A stretch of 64,000 bases of DNA from Streptomyces parvus (lineage in GTDB: Bacteria; Actinomycetota; Actinomycetes; Streptomycetales; Streptomycetaceae), in contig NZ_CP135079.1 of the NCBI RefSeq assembly GCF_032121415.1, forward strand, positions 4,278,001-4,342,000, read 5' to 3'. This document shows positions 16,777-24,937 of the stretch, piece by piece. Position 1 is the first letter of the stretch. Each line of letters opens with the position of its first letter. The position numbers and the translations under genes are program-made. The notes beneath the pieces were generated by a model. It was not told where the DNA came from. It saw only the letters and a program-made list of their open reading frames with translations, and did not search any database.

Positions 16777-17202
16777 ATGAACCGCACCACCCGCACCACC
16801 CGCGCCCTCGCGGTCGCCGTCCTCGTGCTCGGACTCGGGGCCTGCTCGGCCGAGTCCGTGGACGAGGCGGTCGGCAAGGCGGTCGACAAGACCGTGGACG
16901 AGACCTACGAGGTCACGTACGAGGTCACCGGCACGGGCGTCGACGAGATCACGTACCACGGGGGCGGCGGCGAGGCCATGGAGCCCGAGCTGGAGACCGT
17001 CGCCGAGCCGCCCCTGCCGTGGAAGAAGACCGTCAAGCTGCGCGGCATCATGCCGCCCGCCGTCACGCCGATCGCCCTGGAAGCGGGCGGCGCCGACGTC
17101 ACCTGCTCCATCACCTACCAGGGCAAGGTCATCAAGGAGGCGAAGGGCGAGGGCATGCTCGCGGCGGGCGGCTGCATCGCCGTGTCGCCGATCGTGGGCT
17201 GA
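16777..17202 (+). CDS. MmpS-family lipoprotein, 141 aa
   Basis: ATG start at 16777 behind AGGGGGGA. Signal peptide with lipobox LGAC; mature lipid-modified Cys23. The mature domain carries the pattern of MmpS transport-accessory proteins: YEVTGTGVDEITY, an aromatic LPW followed by Lys residues, and VTCSITYQGKVIKEAKGEG with a second Cys in GGC near the end (likely disulfide pair). MmpS proteins are periplasmic/outer-leaflet partners of RND transporters, but no MmpL gene is in the window. It is embedded between the SWIM and AAA genes; whether it belongs functionally to the cluster is unknown. Confidence 0.75.
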   Translation: MNRTTRTTRALAVAVLVLGLGACSAESVDEAVGKAVDKTVDETYEVTYEVTGTGVDEITYHGGGGEAMEPELETVAEPPLPWKKTVKLRGIMPPAVTPIALEAGGADVTCSITYQGKVIKEAKGEGMLAAGGCIAVSPIVG

Positions 17203-17211
17203 CCGCCGATC

Positions 17212-17235
17212 CGCCCCGGCCCGCCGGCCGGGGCG
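17212..17235 (+). terminator. hairpin terminator after the MmpS-like gene
   Basis: Perfect 10-bp arms CGCCCCGGCC / GGCCGGGGCG with a 4-base loop begin 9 bases after the stop codon. Confidence 0.6.
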
Positions 17236-17267
17236 ACGGGCTTCCGGGGAGGGGCCACGCGCTCGCC

Positions 17268-17298
17268 AACGGGCTCTGACCTGCGGTCAGGGCCCGTT
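17268..17298 (+). promoter_or_regulatory. hairpin/operator-like palindrome upstream of the AAA gene
   Basis: Arms 17268-17281 (AACGGGCTCTGACC) and 17285-17298 (GGTCAGGGCCCGTT) pair over 14 bp with one G-T, loop TGC. The core CTGACC-TGC-GGTCAG is symmetric and lies 59 bases before the ATG of the MoxR-type operon, so it could be a repressor site, an attenuator or a second terminator. Confidence 0.4.
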
Positions 17299-17357
17299 GT
17301 CAGTGGCATGGTGCACGGTGGTGTCCACATCGGGTCGACCGATCTGGAGGGGGAGCC

Positions 17358-18482
17358 ATGACCGTGTCCAACACCACCGCGGCCGTCGAACCGGAGGCCG
17401 GCACCCAGGCGCTGCGCCCGCACGCGGAGGACGCGTTCGCCGACGAGCTGAAGGCGCTCGCGGCCGCCGACGACCGCCCCAGGCCCGCCCGTTGGCGGCT
17501 GTCCCCGTGGGCCGTCGCCACCTACCTGCAGGGCGGGACCCTGCCGGACGGGACGGTGATCACCCCGAAGTACGTGGGCCCGCGCCGCCTGGTCGAGGTG
17601 GCCGTGACCACGCTCGCCACCGACCGGGCGCTGCTCCTGCTCGGCGTCCCCGGCACGGCCAAGACCTGGGTGTCCGAGCACCTCGCCGCCGCCGTCAGCG
17701 GTGACTCGACGCTGCTCGTGCAGGGCACCGCGGGCACGCCCGAGGAAGCCGTCCGCTACGGGTGGAACTACGCCCAGCTGCTGGCCCACGGCCCCAGCCG
17801 TGAAGCCCTGGTGCCCAGTCCGCTGATGCGGGCCATGTCCGAGGGCATGACCGCCCGGGTCGAGGAGCTGACCCGCATCCCCGCCGATGTGCAGGACTCG
17901 CTCATCACGATCCTGTCCGAGAAGACGCTCCCCGTCCCCGAGCTGGGGCAGGAGGTCCAGGCCGTCCGCGGGTTCAACCTCATCGCCACGGCCAACGACC
18001 GGGACCGCGGCGTCAACGAGCTGTCCAGCGCCCTGCGCCGCCGGTTCAACACCGTGGTGCTGCCCCTGCCCGAGACCCCGGACGCCGAGGTCGACATCGT
18101 GTCCCGGCGCGTCGACCAGATCGGCCGCTCGCTCGACCTGCCCGCCTCCCCGGAAGGTCTGACCGAGATCCGGCGGGTGGTGACGGTCTTCCGCGAACTG
18201 CGCGACGGGGTGACCACCGATGGGCGCACCAAGCTCAAGTCCCCCTCCGGCACGCTCTCCACCGCCGAGGCGATCTCCGTCGTCACAGGCGGCCTCGCGC
18301 TCGCCGCCCATTTCGGCGACGGCGTTCTGCGCCCCGGCGACATCGCGGCCGGCATCCTCGGCGCGGTCGTCCGGGACCCCGCGGCGGACCGGGTGGTCTG
18401 GCAGGAGTATCTGGAGACCGTGGTCCGCGAGCGGGACGGCTGGAAGGACTTCTACCGCGCCTGCCGCGAGGTATCCGCATGA
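17358..18482 (+). CDS. MoxR-type AAA+ ATPase (YehL-like), 374 aa
   Basis: ATG start preceded by GGAGGGGGAGCC. Residues about 45-90 form an N-terminal helical segment; Walker A is GVPGTAKT (96-103); a Walker B/GAFTR-like region carries VEELTRIPADVQDSLITILSEK; sensor 1 is LIATAND; and the arginine finger segment is ALRRRF. C-terminal lid about 255-370. This composition fits the MoxR branch of AAA+ proteins, specifically the YehL-like group that pairs with a VWA protein. MoxR proteins are thought to remodel or activate protein complexes. The next gene overlaps by 4 bases, and a third also overlaps, giving a tightly coupled three-gene operon. Confidence 0.9.
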   Translation: MTVSNTTAAVEPEAGTQALRPHAEDAFADELKALAAADDRPRPARWRLSPWAVATYLQGGTLPDGTVITPKYVGPRRLVEVAVTTLATDRALLLLGVPGTAKTWVSEHLAAAVSGDSTLLVQGTAGTPEEAVRYGWNYAQLLAHGPSREALVPSPLMRAMSEGMTARVEELTRIPADVQDSLITILSEKTLPVPELGQEVQAVRGFNLIATANDRDRGVNELSSALRRRFNTVVLPLPETPDAEVDIVSRRVDQIGRSLDLPASPEGLTEIRRVVTVFRELRDGVTTDGRTKLKSPSGTLSTAEAISVVTGGLALAAHFGDGVLRPGDIAAGILGAVVRDPAADRVVWQEYLETVVRERDGWKDFYRACREVSA

Positions 18483-20890
18483 GCGGCGCCGCCGTGACAC
18501 CGCGCCGTACCGCGAACGGGCCGGCCGCCGGGCCCTGGCTCCTGGGGGTGCGGCATCACGGCCCCGGGTCGGCCCGCGCGGTCCTCGCCGCGCTCCGGGC
18601 GGCCCGCCCGGCCGCCGTCCTCATCGAGGGGCCGCCCGAGGGCGACGCGCTGGTGCCCCTGGCCGCAGACCCGCGGATGCGTCCGCCCGTCGCGCTGCTC
18701 GCGCATGCCGTGGACGATCCGGGGCGGGCCTCCTTCTGGCCGATGGCCGCGTTCTCGCCCGAGTGGGTGGCCATCCGCTGGGCCCTCGACCACGACGTCC
18801 CCGTCCGCTTCATCGACCTGCCCGCCGCCCACTCCCTCGCGCTCAAGGAACCCGCGCTCAACGAGCCTGGGCGGGGACCGGAACGCGCAGCCGAAGAGGA
18901 GGAGGTCACACCGGTCGTCGACCCGATCCGGGTGCTCGCCGAGACCGCCGGATACGACGATCCCGAGCGCTGGTGGGAGGACGTCGTCGAACACCGGTCA
19001 CCCACGGGAGGGAGTGATACCGGAGCGACCGACGGCGACGGCACACCCCCCGAGGGCCCGTCCGGCGACGCCCTCGCGCCGTTCGGCGCGCTGGCGGAGG
19101 CCATGGGCGCGCTCCGCGAGGCGTACGGCGACGGCGGCCAGCCGCGTGACGCGGTGCGTGAGGCGTACATGCGGATCCAACTGCGTACCGCACGCAAGGA
19201 GTTCGGGGACGGCTTCGCCGTCGTCTGCGGCGCCTGGCACGTCCCCGCTCTGGCCGCGCGCACCACCCTCGCCGCCGACCGCGCCCTGCTCAAGGGCCTC
19301 CCGAAGGTCAGGACGGATCTGACCTGGGTGCCGTGGACCCACCGCCGGCTCGCCCGGCAGAGCGGATACGGGGCCGGGATCGACTCGCCCGGCTGGTACG
19401 GGCACCTCTTCGAGGCGGCCGACCGGCCGATCGAACGCTGGATGACCAAGGTCGCCGGACTGCTGCGCGACGAGGACCGGTTCGTCTCGACCGCCCATGT
19501 CATCGAGGCCGTCCGGCTCGCCGAGACCCTCGCCGCGCTCCGGGGCCGCCCGCTGGCCGGCCTGGGCGAGACGACCGACGCCGTACGGGCCGTCATGTGC
19601 GAGGGGTCCGACGTCCCGCTCGCCCTCGTCCGGGACCGGCTGATCGTCGGCGAGAGCCTCGGGGAGGTGCCGGACACCGCCCCCGCCGTCCCGCTCCAAC
19701 GGGACCTGACCCGCAGCCAGCGCACCCTCCGGCTCAAGCCGGAGGCTTCGGAACGCGAGCTGGACCTCGACCTGCGCAAGGAGACCGACGCCGCCCGCAG
19801 CCGCCTCCTGCACCGGTTGCGCCTCCTCGACGTCGGCTGGGGCGACCCGGTGGCGGGGCGCGGCGGCACCGGCACCTTCCGGGAGAGCTGGCGGCTCGGC
19901 TGGGAACCGGAACTGCACGTCCGGGTCGCGGAGGCGGGCGTATGGGGCACGACCGTGCTCACCGCCGCCACCGCGAAGGCCGCGTCGCAGGCCGTGGCAG
20001 CGACCGCGCTGTCCGATGTCACCGCACTCGCCGAGCACTGCCTCCTGGCGGGACTGCCCGACGCGCTGCCCGTCGTGATGAAGGCCCTCGCCGACCGGGC
20101 CGCTCTCGACGCGGACGTCGGCCACCTAGCGGACGCGCTGCCCGCCCTGGCCCGCTCCCTGCGGTACGGGGACGTGCGCTCCACGGACACGGCGGCGCTC
20201 GCGGAGGTCGCCGCCGGACTCGCCGAGCGGATCTGCGTCGGCCTGCCGCCCGCCTGCACCGGCCTCGACCCGGACGGCGCCGAGGCGCTGCGCGGTCAGG
20301 TGGAGGCGGTGCACGGCGCGATCGGCCTGCTGGACACCGGGGCGGAGCCGGGCACGGGGCTACGGGGGCGCTGGGACGCCGTCCTGCACAAGCTGGCGTC
20401 ACGGGACGCGGTCGCCGGAGTCATCAGAGGCCGGGCCACCCGGCTCCTCCTGGACGAAGGACGACTGGCGGAGAGCGAGGCGGCCAGGCTGATGGGCCTG
20501 GCCCTCTCGCCCGGAACCCCGCCCGCCGGTGCCGCCGCCTGGATCGAGGGGTTCGTCGGCGGCGCGTCGGGCGGCGGCATGCTGCTGGTCCACGACGAGC
20601 GGCTGCTCGGCCTCGTCGACGCCTGGCTGACCGGTGTCCCCGCCGACCTGTTCACCGATGTGCTGCCGCTGCTGCGCCGTACGTTCTCCGCGTACGAACC
20701 GGGCGTGCGGCGCACCCTCGGCGAGCTGGTCCGGCGCGGTCCCGTCCCCGAGGGCGCCCGCCGCGACGGCGCCGCCCCGGCGACCGGAGGCTTCGGCCCC
20801 GGTCTCGACCCGGCCAGGGCCGACGCGGTCGAACCGGTGCTGCGCCTGCTGCTCGGCCGCCCGGCCGGGCCGGTGGAGGCGGCCGTATGA
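18479..20890 (+). CDS. DUF5682 family protein (YehM-like), 803 aa
   Basis: ATG overlaps the AAA stop codon and the gene's own stop overlaps the VWA start. The N-terminal 260 residues contain GVRHHGPGS (G23-H26), LIEGPPEGD (Glu50) and CGAWH (G251-H254). This GxxH...E...GxxH arrangement resembles that of the EreA/ChaN/TraB fold, so this could be a metal-dependent hydrolase domain (my inference). The remaining 540 residues are helical, Leu/Ala-rich and probably repeat-like. The protein has no signal peptide or membrane segment. It is co-translated with a MoxR ATPase and a VWA protein, so it likely forms a complex with them. Function unknown. Confidence 0.85.
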   Translation: MSGAAVTPRRTANGPAAGPWLLGVRHHGPGSARAVLAALRAARPAAVLIEGPPEGDALVPLAADPRMRPPVALLAHAVDDPGRASFWPMAAFSPEWVAIRWALDHDVPVRFIDLPAAHSLALKEPALNEPGRGPERAAEEEEVTPVVDPIRVLAETAGYDDPERWWEDVVEHRSPTGGSDTGATDGDGTPPEGPSGDALAPFGALAEAMGALREAYGDGGQPRDAVREAYMRIQLRTARKEFGDGFAVVCGAWHVPALAARTTLAADRALLKGLPKVRTDLTWVPWTHRRLARQSGYGAGIDSPGWYGHLFEAADRPIERWMTKVAGLLRDEDRFVSTAHVIEAVRLAETLAALRGRPLAGLGETTDAVRAVMCEGSDVPLALVRDRLIVGESLGEVPDTAPAVPLQRDLTRSQRTLRLKPEASERELDLDLRKETDAARSRLLHRLRLLDVGWGDPVAGRGGTGTFRESWRLGWEPELHVRVAEAGVWGTTVLTAATAKAASQAVAATALSDVTALAEHCLLAGLPDALPVVMKALADRAALDADVGHLADALPALARSLRYGDVRSTDTAALAEVAAGLAERICVGLPPACTGLDPDGAEALRGQVEAVHGAIGLLDTGAEPGTGLRGRWDAVLHKLASRDAVAGVIRGRATRLLLDEGRLAESEAARLMGLALSPGTPPAGAAAWIEGFVGGASGGGMLLVHDERLLGLVDAWLTGVPADLFTDVLPLLRRTFSAYEPGVRRTLGELVRRGPVPEGARRDGAAPATGGFGPGLDPARADAVEPVLRLLLGRPAGPVEAAV

Positions 20891-22206
20891 CGACGACCAG
20901 GACGACCACGAGGACGGATCCGATGAGGCAGACGCCGGAGGAGGCCACGGAAGGGACGACCACGGCCTCGCACACCCCGCCCGACGCCGAACGGCTGCGC
21001 CGCTGGCGGATGGTCCTCGGGGCCGACAGCGCCGACAGCACGGGGTGCGCCCTCACCGGCCAGGACGCGGCGATGGACGGTGCGTTGAACGCGCTGTACG
21101 GCGGGAGCGCCGGGAAGAAGCCCAACGGCCGGGACACCGGAGGCCGTTCGGCGGGGCTCGGCGCGTCGGCGCCCTCCGTCGCCCGCTGGCTCGGCGACAT
21201 CAGGACCTACTTCCCCAGCTCCGTGGTCCAGGTCATGCAGCGCGACGCGATCGACCGGCTCGGCTTGTCGGCCCTGCTCCTGGAGCCGGAGATGCTGGAG
21301 GCGGTCGAGCCGGACGTCCATCTCGTCGGCACCCTGCTCTCGCTCAACAAGGCGATGCCCGAGACGACGAAGGAGACCGCACGCGCCGTCGTCCGCAAGG
21401 TCGTCGAGGACCTGGAGAGGAGGCTGGAGAGCCGCACCAGGGCCACCCTGAGCGGGGCCCTGGACCGTTCGGCGCGGATCAGCCGGCCGCGCCACCGGGA
21501 CATCGACTGGGACCGCACCATCCGGGCCAACCTCAAGAACTACCTGACGCTCCCGGCACCGGACGGCGGGGCGGCGACGGGGGCGACAGGGACGACCGGC
21601 ACGGCAGCGGCGACGACGGGCACGGTCGTGCCGGAACGCCTCATCGGCTACGGCCGCTCCTCCCGGTCCGCCGAGAAGGACATCGTCCTGTGCATCGACC
21701 AGTCGGGCTCGATGGCCGCGTCCGTCGTCTACGCCTCGGTCTTCGCGGCGGTGCTCGCCTCCATGCGCACCCTCTCGACCCGGCTCGTCGTCTTCGACAC
21801 GGCGGTCGTCGACCTCACGGACCAGCTCGACGACCCGGTCGACGTCCTCTTCGGCACCCAGCTCGGCGGCGGCACCGACATCAACCGGGCGCTCGCCTAC
21901 TGCCAGTCGAGGATCACCCGCCCCGCGGACACCGTCGTCGTCCTCATCAGCGACCTCTACGAGGGCGGCATACGCGACGAGATGCTCAAACGGGTCGCCG
22001 CGATGAAGGCGTCCGGTGTGCAGTTCGTGACGCTGCTCGCCCTCTCCGACGAGGGGGCGCCGGCGTACGACCACGAGCACGCGGCGGCGCTCGGAGCGCT
22101 GGGCGCACCCGCGTTCGCCTGTACGCCGGACCTCTTCCCGGACGTCATGGCGGCGGCGATCGAGAAGAGACCACTGCCCATACCGGACAAGGAGTACCAA
22201 CCGTAG
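20887..22206 (+). CDS. VWA-domain protein (YehP-like), 439 aa
   Basis: The ATG at 20887 overlaps the DUF5682 stop (ATGA). N-terminal 230 residues are helical and polar (SVARWLGDIRTYFPSSVVQVMQRDAI), then a Thr/Gly/Ala linker about 220-245, then a VWA domain from about residue 262. The metal-ion-dependent adhesion site is intact: D271-x-S273-x-S275 (DQSGS), Thr in GGGTDIN and Asp in LISDLYEGG. In MoxR-VWA pairs the ATPase acts on, or through, the VWA protein. Last gene of the operon; a hairpin follows about 50 bases downstream. Confidence 0.9.
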   Translation: MTTTRTTTRTDPMRQTPEEATEGTTTASHTPPDAERLRRWRMVLGADSADSTGCALTGQDAAMDGALNALYGGSAGKKPNGRDTGGRSAGLGASAPSVARWLGDIRTYFPSSVVQVMQRDAIDRLGLSALLLEPEMLEAVEPDVHLVGTLLSLNKAMPETTKETARAVVRKVVEDLERRLESRTRATLSGALDRSARISRPRHRDIDWDRTIRANLKNYLTLPAPDGGAATGATGTTGTAAATTGTVVPERLIGYGRSSRSAEKDIVLCIDQSGSMAASVVYASVFAAVLASMRTLSTRLVVFDTAVVDLTDQLDDPVDVLFGTQLGGGTDINRALAYCQSRITRPADTVVVLISDLYEGGIRDEMLKRVAAMKASGVQFVTLLALSDEGAPAYDHEHAAALGALGAPAFACTPDLFPDVMAAAIEKRPLPIPDKEYQP

Positions 22207-22258
22207 CGAGGGACTTGCGTGACCCCCACGGGCTCGTGCAAGCATCGGCACCGTCGTT

Positions 22259-22286
22259 GGCGGAGGGACGCATTCCGCCCTCCGCC
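22259..22286 (+). terminator. hairpin after the VWA gene
   Basis: Arms GGCGGAGGG (22259-22267) and CCCTCCGCC (22278-22286) with a 10-base loop. It lies just before the SD of the next gene, so read-through is possible. Confidence 0.5.
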
Positions 22287-22318
22287 TCCACCCGCCTGCG
22301 CACCAGGAGCCCACCGAG

Positions 22319-23350
22319 GTGACCGCAACCACCGCTGCCCGCGCAGCCGTCGATCCGCGCCCGGCGCGCGGGACGGCATGGCGTCGCGCGGTACAGGTGG
22401 TGCTGTTCCTCGGCGGGCTGCTGGCCCTGGGCCTCCTAACGGGCGGCCGCGCGGAGGCGCAGGAGCGTCCGGACCCGGGCGGGTTCACCGCCGCCGTGGC
22501 GGACGCCGTGCCGAAGGGTGCGGTTCGGGAGGGCGCGGTCCCCGAGGACCGCGTCCGCACGGCAGTCGGGCATCCGGTTCGCCCGGACGCCGACGACGTG
22601 GCCGTGGGCCCGGCCGTCGGCCGGGTCGCGGAGCCGGTGGAAGCACCGGCCGTCGAGCCGCTCGCCGACCAGGTCGTGGACCCGGTCGCGGACCGGGCCG
22701 CGCAGCACGGGCCGACGCGGCACCGCCCCGCCCGGCCCGAGGCGGTAGGGAAGGCGAGCGCGGCGCTCGCCGCGGAACCCGTCGACTCCGCAGCGCCCGT
22801 GGTCGGGGGAGCGGGCGACGCCGTCGACCGGATCGCCGGCGAGGCGCGGCGGCCGCCGGTGGCGCCCCTGCCGGGGTTCCCTCCGCTCCTCTCCGTGCTC
22901 CCCGTGCCGGCCGGTGGCCCGGACGTACCGGGTGCGCCGGGTGCTCCGGCACCGTCCGTTCCGGGCGTCGGCCGTGGTGCCGAGGGACCCGCCGCACCGG
23001 GCCACACCGGCGCGGACGCCTCGGCCGAGCGCGCGGCCGGCCAGGACCGGAGCATCGGGGCGCAGCGCCTCGCCCGGGCCGTGCCGGACCGGTCCGGCAC
23101 GGCGGACGCCGGGCACGCGCGGTTCTCCGCGCCCACGCTCCCGCCCACGCGGGACCGTGCGCCGTTCGCCCCCTGCGGCGACCTCGTGCGCACGGTGGTG
23201 GCCGATTCCCAGGGGCCGCGCGGCGGCGACCTGCACGCGGCCCCCGTCCCGGGCGGCCCGTACGCCGCGCTCGTCCGGGGCGCCGGGCTCCCCGCGACCG
23301 CCGCCCCGATCACCGACAGATCCGGCGAGATCCTCGAATTCCCCGGCTAG
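22319..23350 (+). CDS. secreted Ala/Pro/Val-rich low-complexity protein, 343 aa
   Basis: GTG start at 22319 with AGGAG 10 bases upstream. Basic N-terminus, hydrophobic core (VQVVLFLGGLLALGLLTGG) and cleavage-like AEA|QE near residue 47. The mature part is low-complexity with recurring VAEPVEAP/VEPLADQVVDPVADR motifs, a Pro/Gly region (about 185-235) and a single Cys (PCGDLVR) near residue 288. No sorting signal and no enzyme motif. I recognise no family. Its neighbour at 23460 has related Val/Ala-rich repetitive composition, so both may be surface or matrix proteins of hyphae (inference). Confidence 0.65.
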   Translation: MTATTAARAAVDPRPARGTAWRRAVQVVLFLGGLLALGLLTGGRAEAQERPDPGGFTAAVADAVPKGAVREGAVPEDRVRTAVGHPVRPDADDVAVGPAVGRVAEPVEAPAVEPLADQVVDPVADRAAQHGPTRHRPARPEAVGKASAALAAEPVDSAAPVVGGAGDAVDRIAGEARRPPVAPLPGFPPLLSVLPVPAGGPDVPGAPGAPAPSVPGVGRGAEGPAAPGHTGADASAERAAGQDRSIGAQRLARAVPDRSGTADAGHARFSAPTLPPTRDRAPFAPCGDLVRTVVADSQGPRGGDLHAAPVPGGPYAALVRGAGLPATAAPITDRSGEILEFPG

Positions 23351-23459
23351 GGCAGGCCGTTCCCCCGCCTCGACCTGCCGCGCGGGGGCGGAACAGGTCT
23401 GCCCGCGTCCGGACGCAACCTCCGGACAGCCGAACATCTTCGAAGGATCCGACACACCC

Positions 23460-24587
23460 ATGCACAAGAACATGCGCCGATCCATAGCCGTCGCCGCCAC
23501 CGCCACCGGTATGTGGGCGCTCGGCACCGCCGCGGCGAGCGCGGCCGAGCTGCCCGTGTCCGTGCCGCTGTCCACCCCGGACCTGGCGGCCGAGACCTCC
23601 GACGCGACGGACGCCGCCCCGGACGTCACCGGCGCCGAGGTGGTCAAGGACGCCGAGGATGTCGCCGACGCCAAGGCCGTCGACCGTGCCGGCGACGCCG
23701 AGGACACGGTGACGAAGGCCGGGAACACGGCCGCCGAGGCGGTCGAGGACGCCGGTGCGGCCGATGTCCGGGGCGGCCTCCCGCCGCAGGTGCGCGCGCC
23801 GCAGAACCCGGAGTTCCCGCAGGCCGCCGAGGTCCCGGAGCTCGGTGGCGTACAGCGGGCGCCCGGGGCGGGCCGCCTCCCCGACGCCCGGTTTCCCGGC
23901 GAGGGCATCCCCGACGCGAGTATCCCCGACACCCGGATCCCTGACGCGCACTTCCCCGACGTGCGGGTCCCGGCGGCGCCGGTGGACGAGATCGACTACC
24001 TCTTCGGGCCGATCGAGCAGATCCCCGGCTACGCGCAGAGCCAGGTGCCGACCGCCGTCCAGGGCGCCCTGGCCGAGGCCGGGCCCGTCGTCGAGCAGAT
24101 GTCCGACTCCGTGCTGCCGCCGCTCGCCGCGGATGCGGTCGGCGTGGCCGTCCCGGTCGTCGGGCAGGCGGTCGGCGATGTCGGCACGCTCGCGCAGGGC
24201 GTCGTCGGCGAGGTCGGGCCGTTCGCCCAGGGAGTCGTCGGCGACACCGGCGCCCCCTTCGTGCAGGGCGTCACGACCGAGGTCCAGCCGCTGGCGTACG
24301 GCGTCACCGGTGCGGCCGTGCCGTTCGCCGAGGGCGTCGTGTCCGAGGTGGGGCCGCTCGCGCAGGGGCTGACCGGGGACGCGGTCGCGCCGTTCGCCCA
24401 GGGGGTCACCGCCCGGGTGCAGCCGCTGGCCGAGGGCGTCGGGGCGCAGGCCCGGCCGTTCGCGGGCGGTCTGGCGGACACGGTCCGCGAGGACGCCCGT
24501 CCCGCCGTCGGCAACGCGGCAACCGGCGCCCAGGGCCTCACCTCCGTCGCCCCGTCCTTCGTCGCGGACGCGGCGCCCGGGCGGTAA
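23460..24587 (+). CDS. secreted repeat protein with 11-residue repeats, 375 aa
   Basis: ATG at 23460 (MHKNMRRSIAV). Signal peptide with cleavage near ASA|AE (about residue 29). Then an acidic Ala/Asp/Val segment (40-105), a Pro-rich segment, seven degenerate pentamers of the type IPDAS/IPDTR/FPDVR (about 140-171), and nine tandem 11- to 12-residue repeats with consensus P[FL]AxGVxxxVx (about 243-341). Eleven-residue periodicity is typical of long amphipathic helices lying on membranes or packing in extended coils. No Cys, no anchor, no enzymatic motif. Function unknown; possibly a spore/hyphal surface protein. It is followed by a strong terminator. Confidence 0.7.
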   Translation: MHKNMRRSIAVAATATGMWALGTAAASAAELPVSVPLSTPDLAAETSDATDAAPDVTGAEVVKDAEDVADAKAVDRAGDAEDTVTKAGNTAAEAVEDAGAADVRGGLPPQVRAPQNPEFPQAAEVPELGGVQRAPGAGRLPDARFPGEGIPDASIPDTRIPDAHFPDVRVPAAPVDEIDYLFGPIEQIPGYAQSQVPTAVQGALAEAGPVVEQMSDSVLPPLAADAVGVAVPVVGQAVGDVGTLAQGVVGEVGPFAQGVVGDTGAPFVQGVTTEVQPLAYGVTGAAVPFAEGVVSEVGPLAQGLTGDAVAPFAQGVTARVQPLAEGVGAQARPFAGGLADTVREDARPAVGNAATGAQGLTSVAPSFVADAAPGR

Positions 24588-24635
24588 CCGGACGAGCGGG
24601 GGCGCACACGGCGCACGCGCCGTAGGCGATTCACT

Positions 24636-24683
24636 GCACCGGAGCACCCGGCGCCAGGGGGCCCGGGCCGGGTGCTCCGGTGC
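24636..24683 (+). terminator. 16-bp perfect hairpin terminator
   Basis: Arms GCACCGGAGCACCCGG (24636-24651) and its exact complement (24668-24683) are separated by a 16-base GC loop. It closes the secreted-repeat-protein transcript. Confidence 0.85.
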
Positions 24684-24743
24684 CCCCACAGCCCTTCCCG
24701 ATCCCCGGCGGGCCCCGTCCGGGGGCCGGGAAGGGCCACCCTC

Positions 24744-24759
24744 TGTGACCGTTATCACC
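24744..24759. promoter_or_regulatory. CRP-like binding site upstream of sucCD
   Basis: TGTGA-CCGTTA-TCACC matches the CRP/GlxR half-site pattern TGTGA-N6-TCACA at 9 of 10 positions. It is about 180 bases upstream of the sucC start. Actinobacterial CRP homologues control TCA-cycle genes, so the location is sensible, but binding is not shown. Confidence 0.35.
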
Positions 24760-24937
24760 GCTCAGGTGTGATCTGCGATTTAGGGTCACGCGGAGCGCGG
24801 GGATAACCTGCCGGATGGACATGCCGCGTACGCGGACACCGTGTATGCCTCCCTAGTGACAGCGCAGTCACGTTGCCCTTCGCGGCACGCCCACGCAGAA
24901 GAACGAACCGCGAGACCACTAAAAGGGACGGACGCGC

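Larger units (their letters stand above)
24588..24937. other. intergenic region before sucC
   Basis: This 350-base gap contains a strong terminator (24636-24683), a CRP-like site (24744-24759) and the sucC promoter region. A weak promoter candidate is TTAGGG, 16 bases, then GATAAC near 24780-24808. I see no gene. Confidence 0.6.

Noticed and set aside
20296-23313. A 1005-codon open frame antisense to the DUF5682-VWA and secreted protein genes
   Set aside because: Crosses several supported genes, lacks any domain and has Pro/Arg/Ser-rich composition typical of shadow frames.
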